Positions 53,544 to 62,631 are shown, numbered from the stretch's first letter. The stretch is 64,000 nucleotides of DNA from Marinobacter halotolerans (GCF_008795985.1 NZ_VMHP01000001.1:1240001-1304000), one strand, 5' to 3'. The notes: generated by a model from the sequence alone, not told the origin. Translations and numbers: made by a program.

Positions 53544-55687
53544 ACGAATGCCCTCTTCTTCAACAGGCCAATGGCAGCGCTGAACATTAACCCCAGCAGC
53601 CCCAAAGCCTGCAGAAGGGGCGAGATGGTGGCGGTCTGCGGGTATCGCAGCATTCCGGTGCTGGAACCGGCCGGCAGCAGGGTGGGAAAGCTGTCGATTG
53701 CCAGTGTCGAATCCACCGGCCTCGACGGCGTTTTGTCCACTGCCAGAAAGCTGGTGTAAGGGGTCACCAGTTGGTGCTCGATGCCCAGGCGCGTCACCTG
53801 TTCGACGATCGGTGTTTTGTTTTCGCCAGAGGCCCTGCCGAGAGTCCGGGCGTCCAGCAGGCCATCAATCTTCCGACTCGCCCAGACCCGATGAAGGCCT
53901 TTGCCTTCGGCGGCCTGCGCCAGATCGAGAGACTGCTGCCAGGGGCTGCCATCCGGCAACTGACCCGACATCTTCAGCTCACCATGGGGGGCATGCTCCC
54001 GAACCACCTGAATCAGCGGCTCGCCACGGAACAGGTCGCCGATTCGCGCGGGCCGGGCACTCTTGCCAGCTTCCGCATCGGGCCAGTGGACCTGGATATC
54101 GGTCAATACTGCCGACTGCATCTTGCCGAACAACTCATCAAGTGGGCGCTGCACATCGGCGGTGCTGTTGATGGAGGTGTAGGTGCCGCGACCATAGCGG
54201 GCCGCCTCGCGCATGAAGTGCATATTGGGGGCGGAACCAATGCCCACCGTAAACAGACGGGTGTCACCCAGTTGGCGCTCGATTCGACGGAACAGGTCAG
54301 CCTCGTTGCCGACCGAACCATCCGTAATGAACACCACCTGACGCAGGCGCTGAACGCCCTCCGCCGTTTCAGAGCCGGCCGCCGGGCCATGCCGCCCCAG
54401 CGCCGCATCGAGCGCAGGTGCCATTTCCGTACCGCCATCGGCATGCAGACCCTGCACATACCGACGGGCCCGGGCCAGATAGTTACCGGTGGCGGGTACC
54501 GGATCCATAAACAGCGATGCCGTCTGGCTGTTGAACTGGATAACGTTGAAGGTATCGTCAGGCCCCAAGGAATCGAGCCCGCGCAGCAAAGACTGTTTTG
54601 CCTGACGGATGGATTCCCCCGCCATGGACCCGGAGGTGTCAATCACGAACACCAGTTCCCGCGGAACCTGCTGTTCCGACTCCAGCCCCGGAATCATCAT
54701 CGCCAGAAGATAGTCCTCCCCCTGCCATTGCTGCCGGAAAACCGCGGCCGAAGGCGCTATACCCCGGGTCGGCGCCCAGCGCACCAGCAGATCCCGGTCC
54801 ATGGCGAATCCTCCCTCACCAACAGTTACCTCCACGGTGTTGCCGTTCCAGGTATTGCTCAGACTGTGACTGCGGCTGCTGACCCGGCTGACCGGCAAGC
54901 CGGCCCTGATGCTCATGGCGACCGTTGCCCGATGGCTGCCGGGCTTTACGTCACCAGGCAGAACCGTGAAGGGGCTGATCTCATCGGCGTCCGGCACTTC
55001 GGTGGTAGGCGTCGCCCAGCCTTTGTTCCAGGTGGTTTCAGCATCAGTGACTGGCGGGCCGGGCATAAAGCGAGGCGTCAGGGTGGTAGGGATGCGCAGT
55101 TCGAACTCCCCACCCTGGTAGCGCACCGGCTGCTGGTAGCTGAGCTCAATGGCAATGGATTCCCCCGGCGGGATGTTAGCCAGGTAGGTGGTAAACAGGT
55201 TCGGCCGCTGCTGATCTACCCGGGCCACTTTGCGGCCTTCACTTTTGGCCCTTGTGTATTCCTGTCTGGCCAAGGCTTTTTCGCGGATCTCCCCCACGAT
55301 ACGCCGCTCGCCGGCCACCATGGTCAGGCCGTACACGCTGGCCTTCTCCGGCAGCGGAAAAACATACACGGCTTCCCGCCACTGCCGGCTGGTATTCCGG
55401 AAGGTCTGTTTCAGTTGGACATCCGCCACCAGCCCGGTGACTTCCACCTGGTAATCGGCATTAACCATGGTTGCCGATTCCAGATGCCGGCCCTGATCGT
55501 CCACAAACCGCAACTCGCCTGCGCTCTCGACGCCATCAGCGCCACGCGTGGATGCCTCCGCATACAGCGGCTGCACAAACAGCAACAGCAGCATGGCCAG
55601 CCAGAGCGAAATAGCCTCCATTATCCGGCGGACACGCACGGGCGTTATCCGTGGGGCGGGTCGGGACAGCGAGTGAATCGACAGCAT
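53540..55687 (-). CDS. Marine proteobacterial sortase target protein (VIT + VWA)
   Basis: A 715-residue surface protein: signal/anchor about 22-43, a VIT domain (about 60-190, FVDDQGRHLE...VTGLVADVQLKQTFRN), a VWA domain with complete MIDAS D350-TSGS (FVIDTSGSMAGES) and a C-terminal sorting unit of YPQTAT (682-687), hydrophobic span ISPLLQALGLLGLMFSAAIGLL and KKR tail. The motif here starts with Tyr, where LP-Q-T-A is usual in this family. It is encoded 4 nt before the sortase and opposite the two-component genes. Confidence 0.93.
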   Translation of the reverse strand: MLSIHSLSRPAPRITPVRVRRIMEAISLWLAMLLLLFVQPLYAEASTRGADGVESAGELRFVDDQGRHLESATMVNADYQVEVTGLVADVQLKQTFRNTSRQWREAVYVFPLPEKASVYGLTMVAGERRIVGEIREKALARQEYTRAKSEGRKVARVDQQRPNLFTTYLANIPPGESIAIELSYQQPVRYQGGEFELRIPTTLTPRFMPGPPVTDAETTWNKGWATPTTEVPDADEISPFTVLPGDVKPGSHRATVAMSIRAGLPVSRVSSRSHSLSNTWNGNTVEVTVGEGGFAMDRDLLVRWAPTRGIAPSAAVFRQQWQGEDYLLAMMIPGLESEQQVPRELVFVIDTSGSMAGESIRQAKQSLLRGLDSLGPDDTFNVIQFNSQTASLFMDPVPATGNYLARARRYVQGLHADGGTEMAPALDAALGRHGPAAGSETAEGVQRLRQVVFITDGSVGNEADLFRRIERQLGDTRLFTVGIGSAPNMHFMREAARYGRGTYTSINSTADVQRPLDELFGKMQSAVLTDIQVHWPDAEAGKSARPARIGDLFRGEPLIQVVREHAPHGELKMSGQLPDGSPWQQSLDLAQAAEGKGLHRVWASRKIDGLLDARTLGRASGENKTPIVEQVTRLGIEHQLVTPYTSFLAVDKTPSRPVDSTLAIDSFPTLLPAGSSTGMLRYPQTATISPLLQALGLLGLMFSAAIGLLKKRAFV

Positions 55688-55713
55688 GGTTCCAGTTCCT
55701 TTTTCAGCCAGAA

Positions 55714-55859
55714 AGCGAACGCTCGGTGCAAGAGCGACTGTTCGCTATTTCAACCTCCGGAAAGGACCATTCAGTGCCAGAAACAGGCAAAACGCCCGAC
55801 GAATAATGATGAATTATGGCGAAGCGGCACCGCCCCCTTGTTCTGCCACGGCACCGTGG
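55714..55859. promoter_or_regulatory. Divergent control region of the sortase system with two dyads
   Basis: The 212-bp gap between the sortase target and the response regulator holds CCACGG-CA-CCGTGG, a perfect 14-bp dyad at 55846-55859 about 40 bp before the pdsR start, and an imperfect hairpin AGCGAAC...GTTCGCT (55714-55720 with 55740-55746) in the leader of the target gene. Either could bind the OmpR-type regulator encoded next to it; that is inference. No further element was seen. Confidence 0.4.
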
Positions 55860-55899
55860 TTAAATGGAGCCTGTTATCACAGCGGGTTTACCAGGGTTT

Positions 55900-56601
55900 A
55901 TGAAGCGTCATATTGTGTTGATCGAAGACGAACCGGCCATTCGTGAGAACTACCGCGATGCCTTTGAACGCCGTGGCTACCGGGTATCCGCCTATGGCGA
56001 CAGAGCTGGCGCCTATCAGGCCATGCGCTCGGGGCTGCCAGATCTGGCGATTATTGATGTGGGCCTGGGCGACGAGCCCGAAGGTGGGTTCACCCTGTGC
56101 CAGGACCTGCGCCTGTTGTCGCCCACCCTGCCCATCATCTTTCTGACCGCCCGGGACAGCGATATTGACTCCGTCCACGGCCTTCGCCTGGGCGCGGACG
56201 ACTATGTCACCAAGGACATGAGCATGGACCACCTGCTGGCCAGGGTGACGGCCCTGTTGCGCCGGGCCGACGCCTGGGCCGAAGCCCTGAAACAGCCCGA
56301 CGAGGTACTGAACCGTGGCCGGCTGTCGCTCAACGTGGACCGTATGACCGCCCACTGGGACAACCAGGCTATCGAGCTCACCGTGACCGAGTTCTGGATG
56401 CTGCATTCCCTGGTTCAGCACCCCGGCCACGTGCGCAGCCGCGACCAGTTGATGGACGCTGCCAGCACGGTGCTGGACGACAATACTGTCACCTCCCACA
56501 TCAAACGCATCCGCCGCAAGTTCCTAGGCGTGGACCCGGATTTTGACGGCATTCATACCGCCTATGGCATGGGCTATCGCTGGAACGCCCATGAGGCCTG
56601 A
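55900..56601 (+). CDS. pdsR: Dedicated sortase system response regulator (PdsR-like, OmpR family)
   Basis: A 233-residue regulator. Receiver (MKRHIVLIEDEPAIREN, phosphoacceptor Asp in LAIIDVGLGDEPEGG, Lys in ADDYVTKDMS) plus a winged-helix DNA-binding domain (VTEFWMLHSLVQHPGHVRSRDQLMDAA, VTSHIKRIRRKFLGVDPDFDGIHTAYGMGYRW). The Glu-Pro-Glu after the Asp loop is typical of the PdsR type. ATG at 55900 was preferred over one 12 codons upstream because the receiver begins directly there. It is 3 nt before the kinase gene and divergent to the sortase target, its likely regulon. Confidence 0.88.
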   Translation: MKRHIVLIEDEPAIRENYRDAFERRGYRVSAYGDRAGAYQAMRSGLPDLAIIDVGLGDEPEGGFTLCQDLRLLSPTLPIIFLTARDSDIDSVHGLRLGADDYVTKDMSMDHLLARVTALLRRADAWAEALKQPDEVLNRGRLSLNVDRMTAHWDNQAIELTVTEFWMLHSLVQHPGHVRSRDQLMDAASTVLDDNTVTSHIKRIRRKFLGVDPDFDGIHTAYGMGYRWNAHEA

Positions 56602-56604
56602 TTC

Positions 56605-58614
56605 GTGACCCTGAAACGCCAGCTTTTCATTGCCAGCCTGCTGATGCTCATCATTCCCTGGGCGGGCCTGCAGTTTGTTCTGGAACTGGACACCGCCCTG
56701 CGGCAACAGGCCAGCAGCCAACTGGAACAACAGGCGCAAAGACTGGCGGGGCTGATTGAGCAGCGCGCAGAGACCCTGAAACCTGACCCGACACCCGACG
56801 CCGTCACCTACGCGCCCACCCTGAACCGCCCCCTGACGATCGACGGCTTTGGCTCGGACTGGCCAGACTATGACGAGGAGCATGAGCATCAGCCATGGCA
56901 GGGCAGCGGCGATCTCCCTGGCAAAGGGACGCTGAGTTGGCGAGTGGCGGTTCAGGAGAGCAACCTGTACCTGCTGCTCCGTATCAGCCATCGGGGTGAG
57001 GCCATGTACGACCCCGCCCAACCCGATCGACCTTTCGATGAACTGCGGATTTTCCTGGAAGAAGACGCCGGCGTGATTGAGCGCAGGTTACGCAGCATCG
57101 ACCGGGGCAACGTCAACGGACTGATTCCAGGCACCGATAACGAGCGGGATTACCGGATTCGGGGCACCTGGGAATCGACCGGCGATGGCGGCCACCAACT
57201 GGAACTGCGCTTACCCCGGCCGGAACAGGGGGCCGCGTTTGGCTTTCGCCTGATCGGGCCCCACAAGACAGAAACCGGGGAACGCACGGCTCGCGAGGTG
57301 TTATTTGACTACACCAATACCCGACTGATCAGCCGCCAGGCCCGACTGGAAAATCAGCTGGCCCGGTTGATCGCCCCGGGACAGAACGCCTGGATCCTGG
57401 AGCCGGAAGGCTGGGTGATTGCCCGGCAGACCCAACCCTCGACCGGCGGCGCACCGGATTTCGACAGCCTGACGCCGGTGCAGATCCTTGAGCAGATCAG
57501 CCTGAACGGCCTGCGGGCTCTGGTGCGCGCCTACCAGCCCGAGCCGGCTGCGATTGAAGACGAGGCCCGCCAGTTTACCGCTGCGGAGCTACCGGATCAG
57601 GCGCTGGTGCGACACACCAACGGCGACCTTCATTTGCTGGCGACCCAGGCGTTGGCCGATGGCCATACGCTGGTGCTGGAAGAATCCCTCGACCAGATGC
57701 TGACGCTTTCCGGCAGTACGCTGGGTTCGGTGATCGCCCGCAGTGCGCTTTTGCTGGTGGGGCTGATGCTGGTACTGCTGGGTTACGCCAGCTGGCTGTC
57801 GTGGCGAATTACCCGGCTGCAGCGGGCCGTCAGCGCCAGCATTGACGAGGACGGCCGCCTGCTGGGAACGCTACCTCCGGTCAAGGCAAAAGACGAGCTG
57901 GGGGACCTCTCGCGCCAGTTCACCCACCTCACAGAACGGCTGCATGGCTACACCCATTATCTGGAGAGTTTCTCGCGGCGCTTGTCCCACGAACTGAAAA
58001 CTCCGATTGCAGTTGTGCGCTCCTCGCTGGAGAACTTGGGCCAGAGCACCAGTGAAGAAGACCGGGCAAACTATCTGGCCAGAGCCAGAACCGCGACAGA
58101 GCGACTGAGCCAGATTCTTCACGGCATGAGCGAAGCGGCCCGGCTGGAACAGAGCCTGGACCATGCGGAAAAAGAGACCTTCGACCTGGCTGATGTTTGC
58201 CTCCAGACCACCGAAGCCTACCAGTCACTGGCGCCGGATTTCCGAATCCGCTACCAGGGCCCGCAACAGGGTGTGCGCTATTACGGCTCGCCGGAACTGC
58301 TGGTGCAGTTGCTCGACAAGCTGGTGGATAACGCCCGGGACTTCACCCCGGAGAACGGCCTGATCGAAATCAGTCTACGAGTGGACGCCAAGAATCTTCT
58401 GCTGAGCGTATTCAATCAGGGCTCGGCCCTTCCTGATGAACTGGCCAACGACATTTTCAGTCCCTTTGTCTCGCTCCGCTCCTCCGGGCAGGAAGGCCAC
58501 CTGGGGCAGGGATTGTTGATTGCCCGCTTGATTGCCGAGCATCACGGTGGGCGAATCCAGGCGGGCAATGAGCAGGACGGCGTGCGTTTTACGGTAGCCC
58601 TACCTCAGTCTTAA
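56605..58614 (+). CDS. pdsS: Dedicated sortase system sensor kinase with CBM9-like domain (PdsS-like)
   Basis: A 669-residue membrane kinase with a GTG start at 56605, GAGG 9 nt upstream. First helix about 5-22, then a periplasmic region to about 375 with a carbohydrate-binding family 9-like domain (LTIDGFGSDWPDYDEE, FDELRIFLEEDAG), a second helix 376-398, a HAMP-like linker, HisKA (RRLSHELKTPIAVVRSSLENL) and HATPase (DNARDFTPENG, GQGLLIARLI). CBM9 in the sensor suggests it monitors cell-surface or wall sugars. It pairs with pdsR and is the rightmost member of the sortase system. Confidence 0.88.
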   Translation: MTLKRQLFIASLLMLIIPWAGLQFVLELDTALRQQASSQLEQQAQRLAGLIEQRAETLKPDPTPDAVTYAPTLNRPLTIDGFGSDWPDYDEEHEHQPWQGSGDLPGKGTLSWRVAVQESNLYLLLRISHRGEAMYDPAQPDRPFDELRIFLEEDAGVIERRLRSIDRGNVNGLIPGTDNERDYRIRGTWESTGDGGHQLELRLPRPEQGAAFGFRLIGPHKTETGERTAREVLFDYTNTRLISRQARLENQLARLIAPGQNAWILEPEGWVIARQTQPSTGGAPDFDSLTPVQILEQISLNGLRALVRAYQPEPAAIEDEARQFTAAELPDQALVRHTNGDLHLLATQALADGHTLVLEESLDQMLTLSGSTLGSVIARSALLLVGLMLVLLGYASWLSWRITRLQRAVSASIDEDGRLLGTLPPVKAKDELGDLSRQFTHLTERLHGYTHYLESFSRRLSHELKTPIAVVRSSLENLGQSTSEEDRANYLARARTATERLSQILHGMSEAARLEQSLDHAEKETFDLADVCLQTTEAYQSLAPDFRIRYQGPQQGVRYYGSPELLVQLLDKLVDNARDFTPENGLIEISLRVDAKNLLLSVFNQGSALPDELANDIFSPFVSLRSSGQEGHLGQGLLIARLIAEHHGGRIQAGNEQDGVRFTVALPQS

Positions 58615-58707
58615 ACCACATGTCGTGTTTGCACCGGCAACAGAAGCCGCTACTGTTATTCCGAAATACCGCCAACCCCGCAACGGCCGCCCGCCGAGGA
58701 CAGAACA

Positions 58708-60018
58708 TTGAATCCGCCACCGCACAAGCTCGACTTCCATCCCCTGCGGGAATCCCTATACAACGAGCTCCACGCGCGGCCCTTCCAGGTGCTTCCCTGC
58801 CCGTCCCAGGTGACTCATCTTGCCCTGATCACCACACCGGAACAGCGCAACGCCCAGTTCCATCACTGGCAGGAGTTGCACGCACAACTGGGCCAGCCCA
58901 TTCCACATGATGAGGAAAGCTGCTTCGAAGCCACCTTCGGCAACCTCAGAATCCGCCGTGAGCTGCACATGGAGTTCACCGCCTATACGTTTATCCATCT
59001 TGGCGCGAAGGAAGGTCATCGGCCGTTCACGGATACCGGCCTGGCGGATCTTCCCGAGGGTTGGCTGAAGCGACTGACCGGCACAGTCATCGCCGCCTTC
59101 CACATCGACCTGCAACAAACGAAGACAGACCAGGCACCCGACACAGCAGCCATCCGGGAGTATTTCGACGGCGAACGGCTGGTTGGCAGCCGACCTTCGG
59201 AGGGCAAGGCCCAGGTATGGAGCGCGTTCAAACTGCACGAGGACGGGTTTGGACGGTTCATAATCATCAACGGAGGCCTGTCCGACAGCCAGCTCGGGCG
59301 ACTGACCCAGCGCCTGATAGAAGTGGAAACCTATCGCCTGATGGCGCTGCTGGCCCTGCCCGAGGCCAAGGCCATGACCCCCGACCTGAATCAGATGGAT
59401 CAGAACCTGGCGACGATCACCGATTCACTGACCCACGACGCCGGAGTCAACGAGCAGGGCGTGCTGGCAAAGTTAACCGGCATGGTGGCAAGAATTGAGG
59501 CTTTCAGGGCCCATTCAACCTTTCGCTTTTCCGCCACGCGGGCCTATCATCAGCTGGTGCTGGCGCGCCTGGCCGTGCTTCGTGAAGACGAGCTTTCCGG
59601 CCACCTGACCATCCGGGAATTCATGAACCGTCGCCTGACCCCGGCGGTGGAAACCTGCGAGTCCGTCAGCGAGCGCCTCGATGACCTTTCCCGCCGGCTG
59701 GGCCGGGCGTCCGATATGATGCGTACTCGGGTGGAACTGGCGATACAGAGCCAGAACCAGCAGCTGCTCACATCCATGAACCAGCGTTCAAAAGTCCAGC
59801 TGATGATGCAGCACACGGTGGAGAGTTTCTCGGTGGTGGTGATCTCCTACTACCTGATTGCCCTGATGCGCATGGCCATGGACGTGGCCCAGGAAGCCGG
59901 CTTTGTATTCAACAAGCCGCTGCTACTGGGGTTGGCGATTCCCGCCACGCTTGCTCTGGTCTACCTGACCGTGCGGTCGATCCGGCGTCGCTTTCTCAGG
60001 CTTGCCGAGCAGAAGTGA
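58708..60018 (+). CDS. DUF3422 family membrane protein
   Basis: A 436-residue protein with a TTG start at 58708 and GAGGA 8 nt upstream. The opening HKLDFHPLRESLYNELHARPFQVLPCPSQVTHLAL and DEESCFEATFGNLRIRRELHMEFTAYTF blocks are characteristic of DUF3422, whose function is unknown. Two membrane helices lie near the C-terminus (about 370-430: SVVVISYYLIALMRMAMD and LLLGLAIPATLALVYLTVRSI), preceded by a helical region likely to form coiled coils. It follows the sensor kinase by 93 bp and may be a separate unit. Confidence 0.88.
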   Translation: MNPPPHKLDFHPLRESLYNELHARPFQVLPCPSQVTHLALITTPEQRNAQFHHWQELHAQLGQPIPHDEESCFEATFGNLRIRRELHMEFTAYTFIHLGAKEGHRPFTDTGLADLPEGWLKRLTGTVIAAFHIDLQQTKTDQAPDTAAIREYFDGERLVGSRPSEGKAQVWSAFKLHEDGFGRFIIINGGLSDSQLGRLTQRLIEVETYRLMALLALPEAKAMTPDLNQMDQNLATITDSLTHDAGVNEQGVLAKLTGMVARIEAFRAHSTFRFSATRAYHQLVLARLAVLREDELSGHLTIREFMNRRLTPAVETCESVSERLDDLSRRLGRASDMMRTRVELAIQSQNQQLLTSMNQRSKVQLMMQHTVESFSVVVISYYLIALMRMAMDVAQEAGFVFNKPLLLGLAIPATLALVYLTVRSIRRRFLRLAEQK

Positions 60019-60022
60019 GCCT

Positions 60023-60056
60023 GAGCCACACCTAATCGCCGAGCCACGCCTAATCG
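60023..60056. repeat. Imperfect 18-bp tandem repeat
   Basis: GAGCCACACCTAATCG (60023-60038) is repeated as GAGCCACGCCTAATCG (60041-60056) with one mismatch. It spans the gap between the convergent DUF3422 and DUF815 genes and runs into the last codons of the latter. A local duplication; no function evident. Confidence 0.7.
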
Positions 60057-60826
60057 AAAGTGCCCGCAAACTGACGGAAGAACTGCTGGGCGGTGCGTCC
60101 GTTGCGAACGCCCTTGGCGGTGGCAAACCGGATCGCCTCCTGATGCAACGCCGCCCGATCGGAGACATCGGGAAAGAAAGAATCCACAGTTTGTAGATAG
60201 GTATCCTGGGGGAAAGGGTAAAAAGACAGCTGAAGGCCGAAGCGGTCCGCCAGCGACACCTGCTCTTCAATTGCCTCGGCCGGGTGAAGCTCGCCATCTC
60301 GGACCTGGCTTTGCAGGTTATCCGACATGAATTCCGGCATCAGATGCCGCCGGTTGGAAGTGGCATACACCCGCACGTTTTCAGGCGGCAACTCCAGCGA
60401 ACCTTCCAGCACACTTTTCAATGCTTTATAGCTGGACTCGCCCACATCAAACGACAGGTCGTCGCAGAAAATCACGAAGCGGTAGGGCTGCTCGCAGAGG
60501 TCATCCACAATCTCCGGCAGGGTCACCAGATCGTCCTTGTCCACCTCGATCATCCGAAGGCCCTGACCGGCGTAGCGATTCAGCAGCGCCTTGATCAACG
60601 AGGACTTACCAGTACCCCGAGAGCCCCACAGCAGCGCGTTGTTGGACGGTTCTCCCGCCAAAAATCGCTCGGTGTTGCGGGCAATCGCGTCCCGCTGCCG
60701 GTCAATGCCCTTCAGGCTGTTCCACTGCACCGGGTCCAGACGGCGGATGGCGCGCAGGCCGGAACGATGGCGACGCCAGACTGCGGCGGTGGTGGAGGCC
60801 CACTCGATCGATGTGGTTTCGGCCAT
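60050..60826 (-). CDS. DUF815-family AAA+ ATPase
   Basis: A 258-residue ATPase. Walker A GSRGTGKS (68-75), Walker B-like FVIFCDDLSFD, sensor region VRVYATSNRRHL and the family block SLADRFGLQLSFYPFPQDTYLQTVDSFF identify DUF815, a group whose function is unknown, often annotated simply as ATP-binding. It is the last gene of a four-gene leftward operon, 3 nt after the methyltransferase stop, and may use ATP to act on or disassemble products of the genes ahead of it (inference). Confidence 0.88.
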   Translation of the reverse strand: MAETTSIEWASTTAAVWRRHRSGLRAIRRLDPVQWNSLKGIDRQRDAIARNTERFLAGEPSNNALLWGSRGTGKSSLIKALLNRYAGQGLRMIEVDKDDLVTLPEIVDDLCEQPYRFVIFCDDLSFDVGESSYKALKSVLEGSLELPPENVRVYATSNRRHLMPEFMSDNLQSQVRDGELHPAEAIEEQVSLADRFGLQLSFYPFPQDTYLQTVDSFFPDVSDRAALHQEAIRFATAKGVRNGRTAQQFFRQFAGTFD

Positions 60827-60829
60827 GAT

Positions 60830-61576
60830 TCAGCTCCCGGACCTGGTTGCCAGATAGACGGTATTGGTGGATTCGCGGTTCTGGAAGGGATTGTAGAAAG
60901 ACACCACCCGGGCCTCCACCTCCACAAACAGCTCCCGCAGGGTATCCATAAAAGGTTCATCCGGCGGGTCGTTGGACCACATGGCAAACACACCGCATTC
61001 CTTCAGGAAGCGGGCCATTTTGCCCAGGCTTTCGGCGGTGTAAAAACTGGCGTTGGATTCGTTCAGCAGCGCGCGCGGGGAGTGGTCAATATCCAATAGA
61101 ATGGCATCAAACTGGCGGCCGGGTGACTGTGGATCAAACCCTTCATTCGACACGGCAAAGTCAAAGAAACTGCCCAACACATAACGACAGCGCGGGTCCG
61201 CATTCAGCAGTTTCCCCAGGGGTACCTTTTCCTGTTCGTGCCAGTTAATCACCGTATCCAGAGCATCCACCACCAGCAGCTCATTCACCCGATCATGGCG
61301 CAGCGCGGCTTCCGCGGTGTAACCCAGGCCGAGACCACCCACCACCACATCCAGCGACTCACCTGCCGCCCGTTCGATGCCCAGATCCGCCAGCGCCACT
61401 TCCGCATCCACAAACATGCTGGACATCAGAAACTCATCGCCCAGCTTCACCTCGAAGATATCCCGGTCGCCCAGCGCCGGAATACGGCGCCGGCGCAGGG
61501 TAATTTCCCCCAGCGCTGACGGCTGGCTGTCTATTTCCTCAAACATCAGGCCCATGGGGCTCTCCAAATCGGTCAA
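60830..61576 (-). CDS. Spermidine-synthase-like SAM-dependent methyltransferase
   Basis: A 248-residue protein with the spermidine/polyamine-synthase-like Rossmann core: VVVGGLGLGYTAEAALR for SAM or decarboxylated SAM, LLVVDALDTVINWHEQE for the acid, and ILLDIDHSPRALL. N-terminal strands (GEITLRRRRIPALGDRDIFEVKLGDEFLMSSM) look like the small beta-barrel of that family. Catalytic class (aminopropyl or methyl transfer) cannot be decided from sequence. Its start overlaps the stop of the kinase gene by ATGA and it is tightly linked to DUF815. Confidence 0.8.
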   Translation of the reverse strand: MTDLESPMGLMFEEIDSQPSALGEITLRRRRIPALGDRDIFEVKLGDEFLMSSMFVDAEVALADLGIERAAGESLDVVVGGLGLGYTAEAALRHDRVNELLVVDALDTVINWHEQEKVPLGKLLNADPRCRYVLGSFFDFAVSNEGFDPQSPGRQFDAILLDIDHSPRALLNESNASFYTAESLGKMARFLKECGVFAMWSNDPPDEPFMDTLRELFVEVEARVVSFYNPFQNRESTNTVYLATRSGS

Positions 61577-62154
61577 TCAGGGTCGATCAGTTCCCTGGCC
61601 CATTGGGGCAGGGTTTCGTGATAAAGATGCCACTGCCCCGACTGCCACAGGGCGAGCCGCACATAGGGCCGGTCCAGGCTGCTGTTATCGACAAGATGCA
61701 GTTCGTCTGCCAGGCCGACACATTGGCGAAGATTGGCCAGGGTTCTGGGTATTCTGGACTCTATCTTCGCTTCCGGGACACTGTGGCCGCCGGATTTTAC
61801 CCGGGAAGCCACACGGGCCTTGTTCAGTGAGGCCAGCTCCAGGTGAAAATAGAAAATGCGGATGCGAAAACCCGCTGCCTTCGCGGTTCCGACAAAATCG
61901 ACCTTGGAGGGGTGGGAGAAGACGGTTTCAAAACAGAAACTCTGGCGCTCCTCAATCAACCGGAACCGTTCCCGCTCGGCAATCAGCGCCGCTTCGTAAC
62001 TGTGTTTCTCCGGCGCGTCCGGCCACAGGCTGCGGGCGATATTGTCGGCATTCACCAGGGGAATCTTGCGGCGCGCCAGGAAGCGCTGGTAGAAAGTGGT
62101 CTTTCCGGCACCGTTCCCGCCAATCAGCAGCCAGAGCTCAGGCTGCGTCGTCAC
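61573..62154 (-). CDS. Zeta-toxin-like P-loop kinase
   Basis: A 193-residue P-loop protein: Walker A IGGNGAGKTTF (11-21), then NADNIARSLWP and SFCFETVFSHPSKVDF in the positions of zeta toxins, which phosphorylate UDP-N-acetylglucosamine and block wall synthesis. Chains of similar size without antitoxin are also called AAA family ATPases or zeta-toxin family. The gene begins within the last 17 bp of the ParD-like gene, whose stop it overlaps, and ends in an ATGA overlap with the methyltransferase gene. Toxicity is not shown. Confidence 0.8.
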   Translation of the reverse strand: MTTQPELWLLIGGNGAGKTTFYQRFLARRKIPLVNADNIARSLWPDAPEKHSYEAALIAERERFRLIEERQSFCFETVFSHPSKVDFVGTAKAAGFRIRIFYFHLELASLNKARVASRVKSGGHSVPEAKIESRIPRTLANLRQCVGLADELHLVDNSSLDRPYVRLALWQSGQWHLYHETLPQWARELIDPD

Positions 62155-62551
62155 GACTGCTCAGTGCTTCAAAGCGCCCGTTGCGGAATTGCCCTACTTC
62201 CCGGGAACCGTCTGGATAAACCGCCTCCAGATAGCCCGGCTTCGCTTCAGACGCCTGATACACCGTGCGCCCCCGGGCAATCGAGCGGCCCAGTTCACCG
62301 CTTTCGCGGGCCCGATCCACTTCACTCCAGAGGTCTTCACTGGTAACAGACTCGGCCTGCACAGGCTCAACCCGGACCTGGCGAATCCCCTGAACAATCG
62401 CAATCAGGTCCTCGGCGCTGACTTCACCGGCCACCGCCCGGCCAATCTCGGCCCAGTACTCGATCTGCTTGGGCGTTGAGCGCCGGTGAACGGCACCCTC
62501 GGCTGCGGCATGGCGAACCAGAGTATCATCAAGACGGACAGCAGTTGTCAT
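62138..62551 (-). CDS. ParD-like antitoxin family protein
   Basis: A 137-residue protein: MTTAVRLDDTLVRHAAAEGAVHRRSTPKQIEYWAEIGRAVAG matches the TA ParD-like family (ribbon-helix-helix type N-terminus with a WAEIGRA block), and the second half is hydrophilic (EDLWSEVDRARESGELGRSIARG, then a strand-rich EAVYPDGSREVGQFRNGRFEAL). It precedes and overlaps the zeta-like kinase by 17 bp, the order of many toxin-antitoxin pairs. The ATG at 62551 has TAGGAG-like GAGGCTACG upstream; a TTG 5 codons upstream was rejected. Confidence 0.82.
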   Translation of the reverse strand: MTTAVRLDDTLVRHAAAEGAVHRRSTPKQIEYWAEIGRAVAGEVSAEDLIAIVQGIRQVRVEPVQAESVTSEDLWSEVDRARESGELGRSIARGRTVYQASEAKPGYLEAVYPDGSREVGQFRNGRFEALSSRDDAA

Positions 62552-62631
62552 CGTAGCCTCCTGCAACAGGGCTCAGCATTTGCTACAGACTATCACGGGT
62601 GTTGCAAATTGCAACGACGGATGGCAACCGC

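Noticed and set aside
53771..55903. Open frame of 710 codons on the plus strand opposite the sortase target gene
   Set aside because: It lies wholly antisense to a clear VIT/VWA protein with intact MIDAS and sorting motif, and its translation is low-complexity with no domain. Long antisense frames are common at this GC content.
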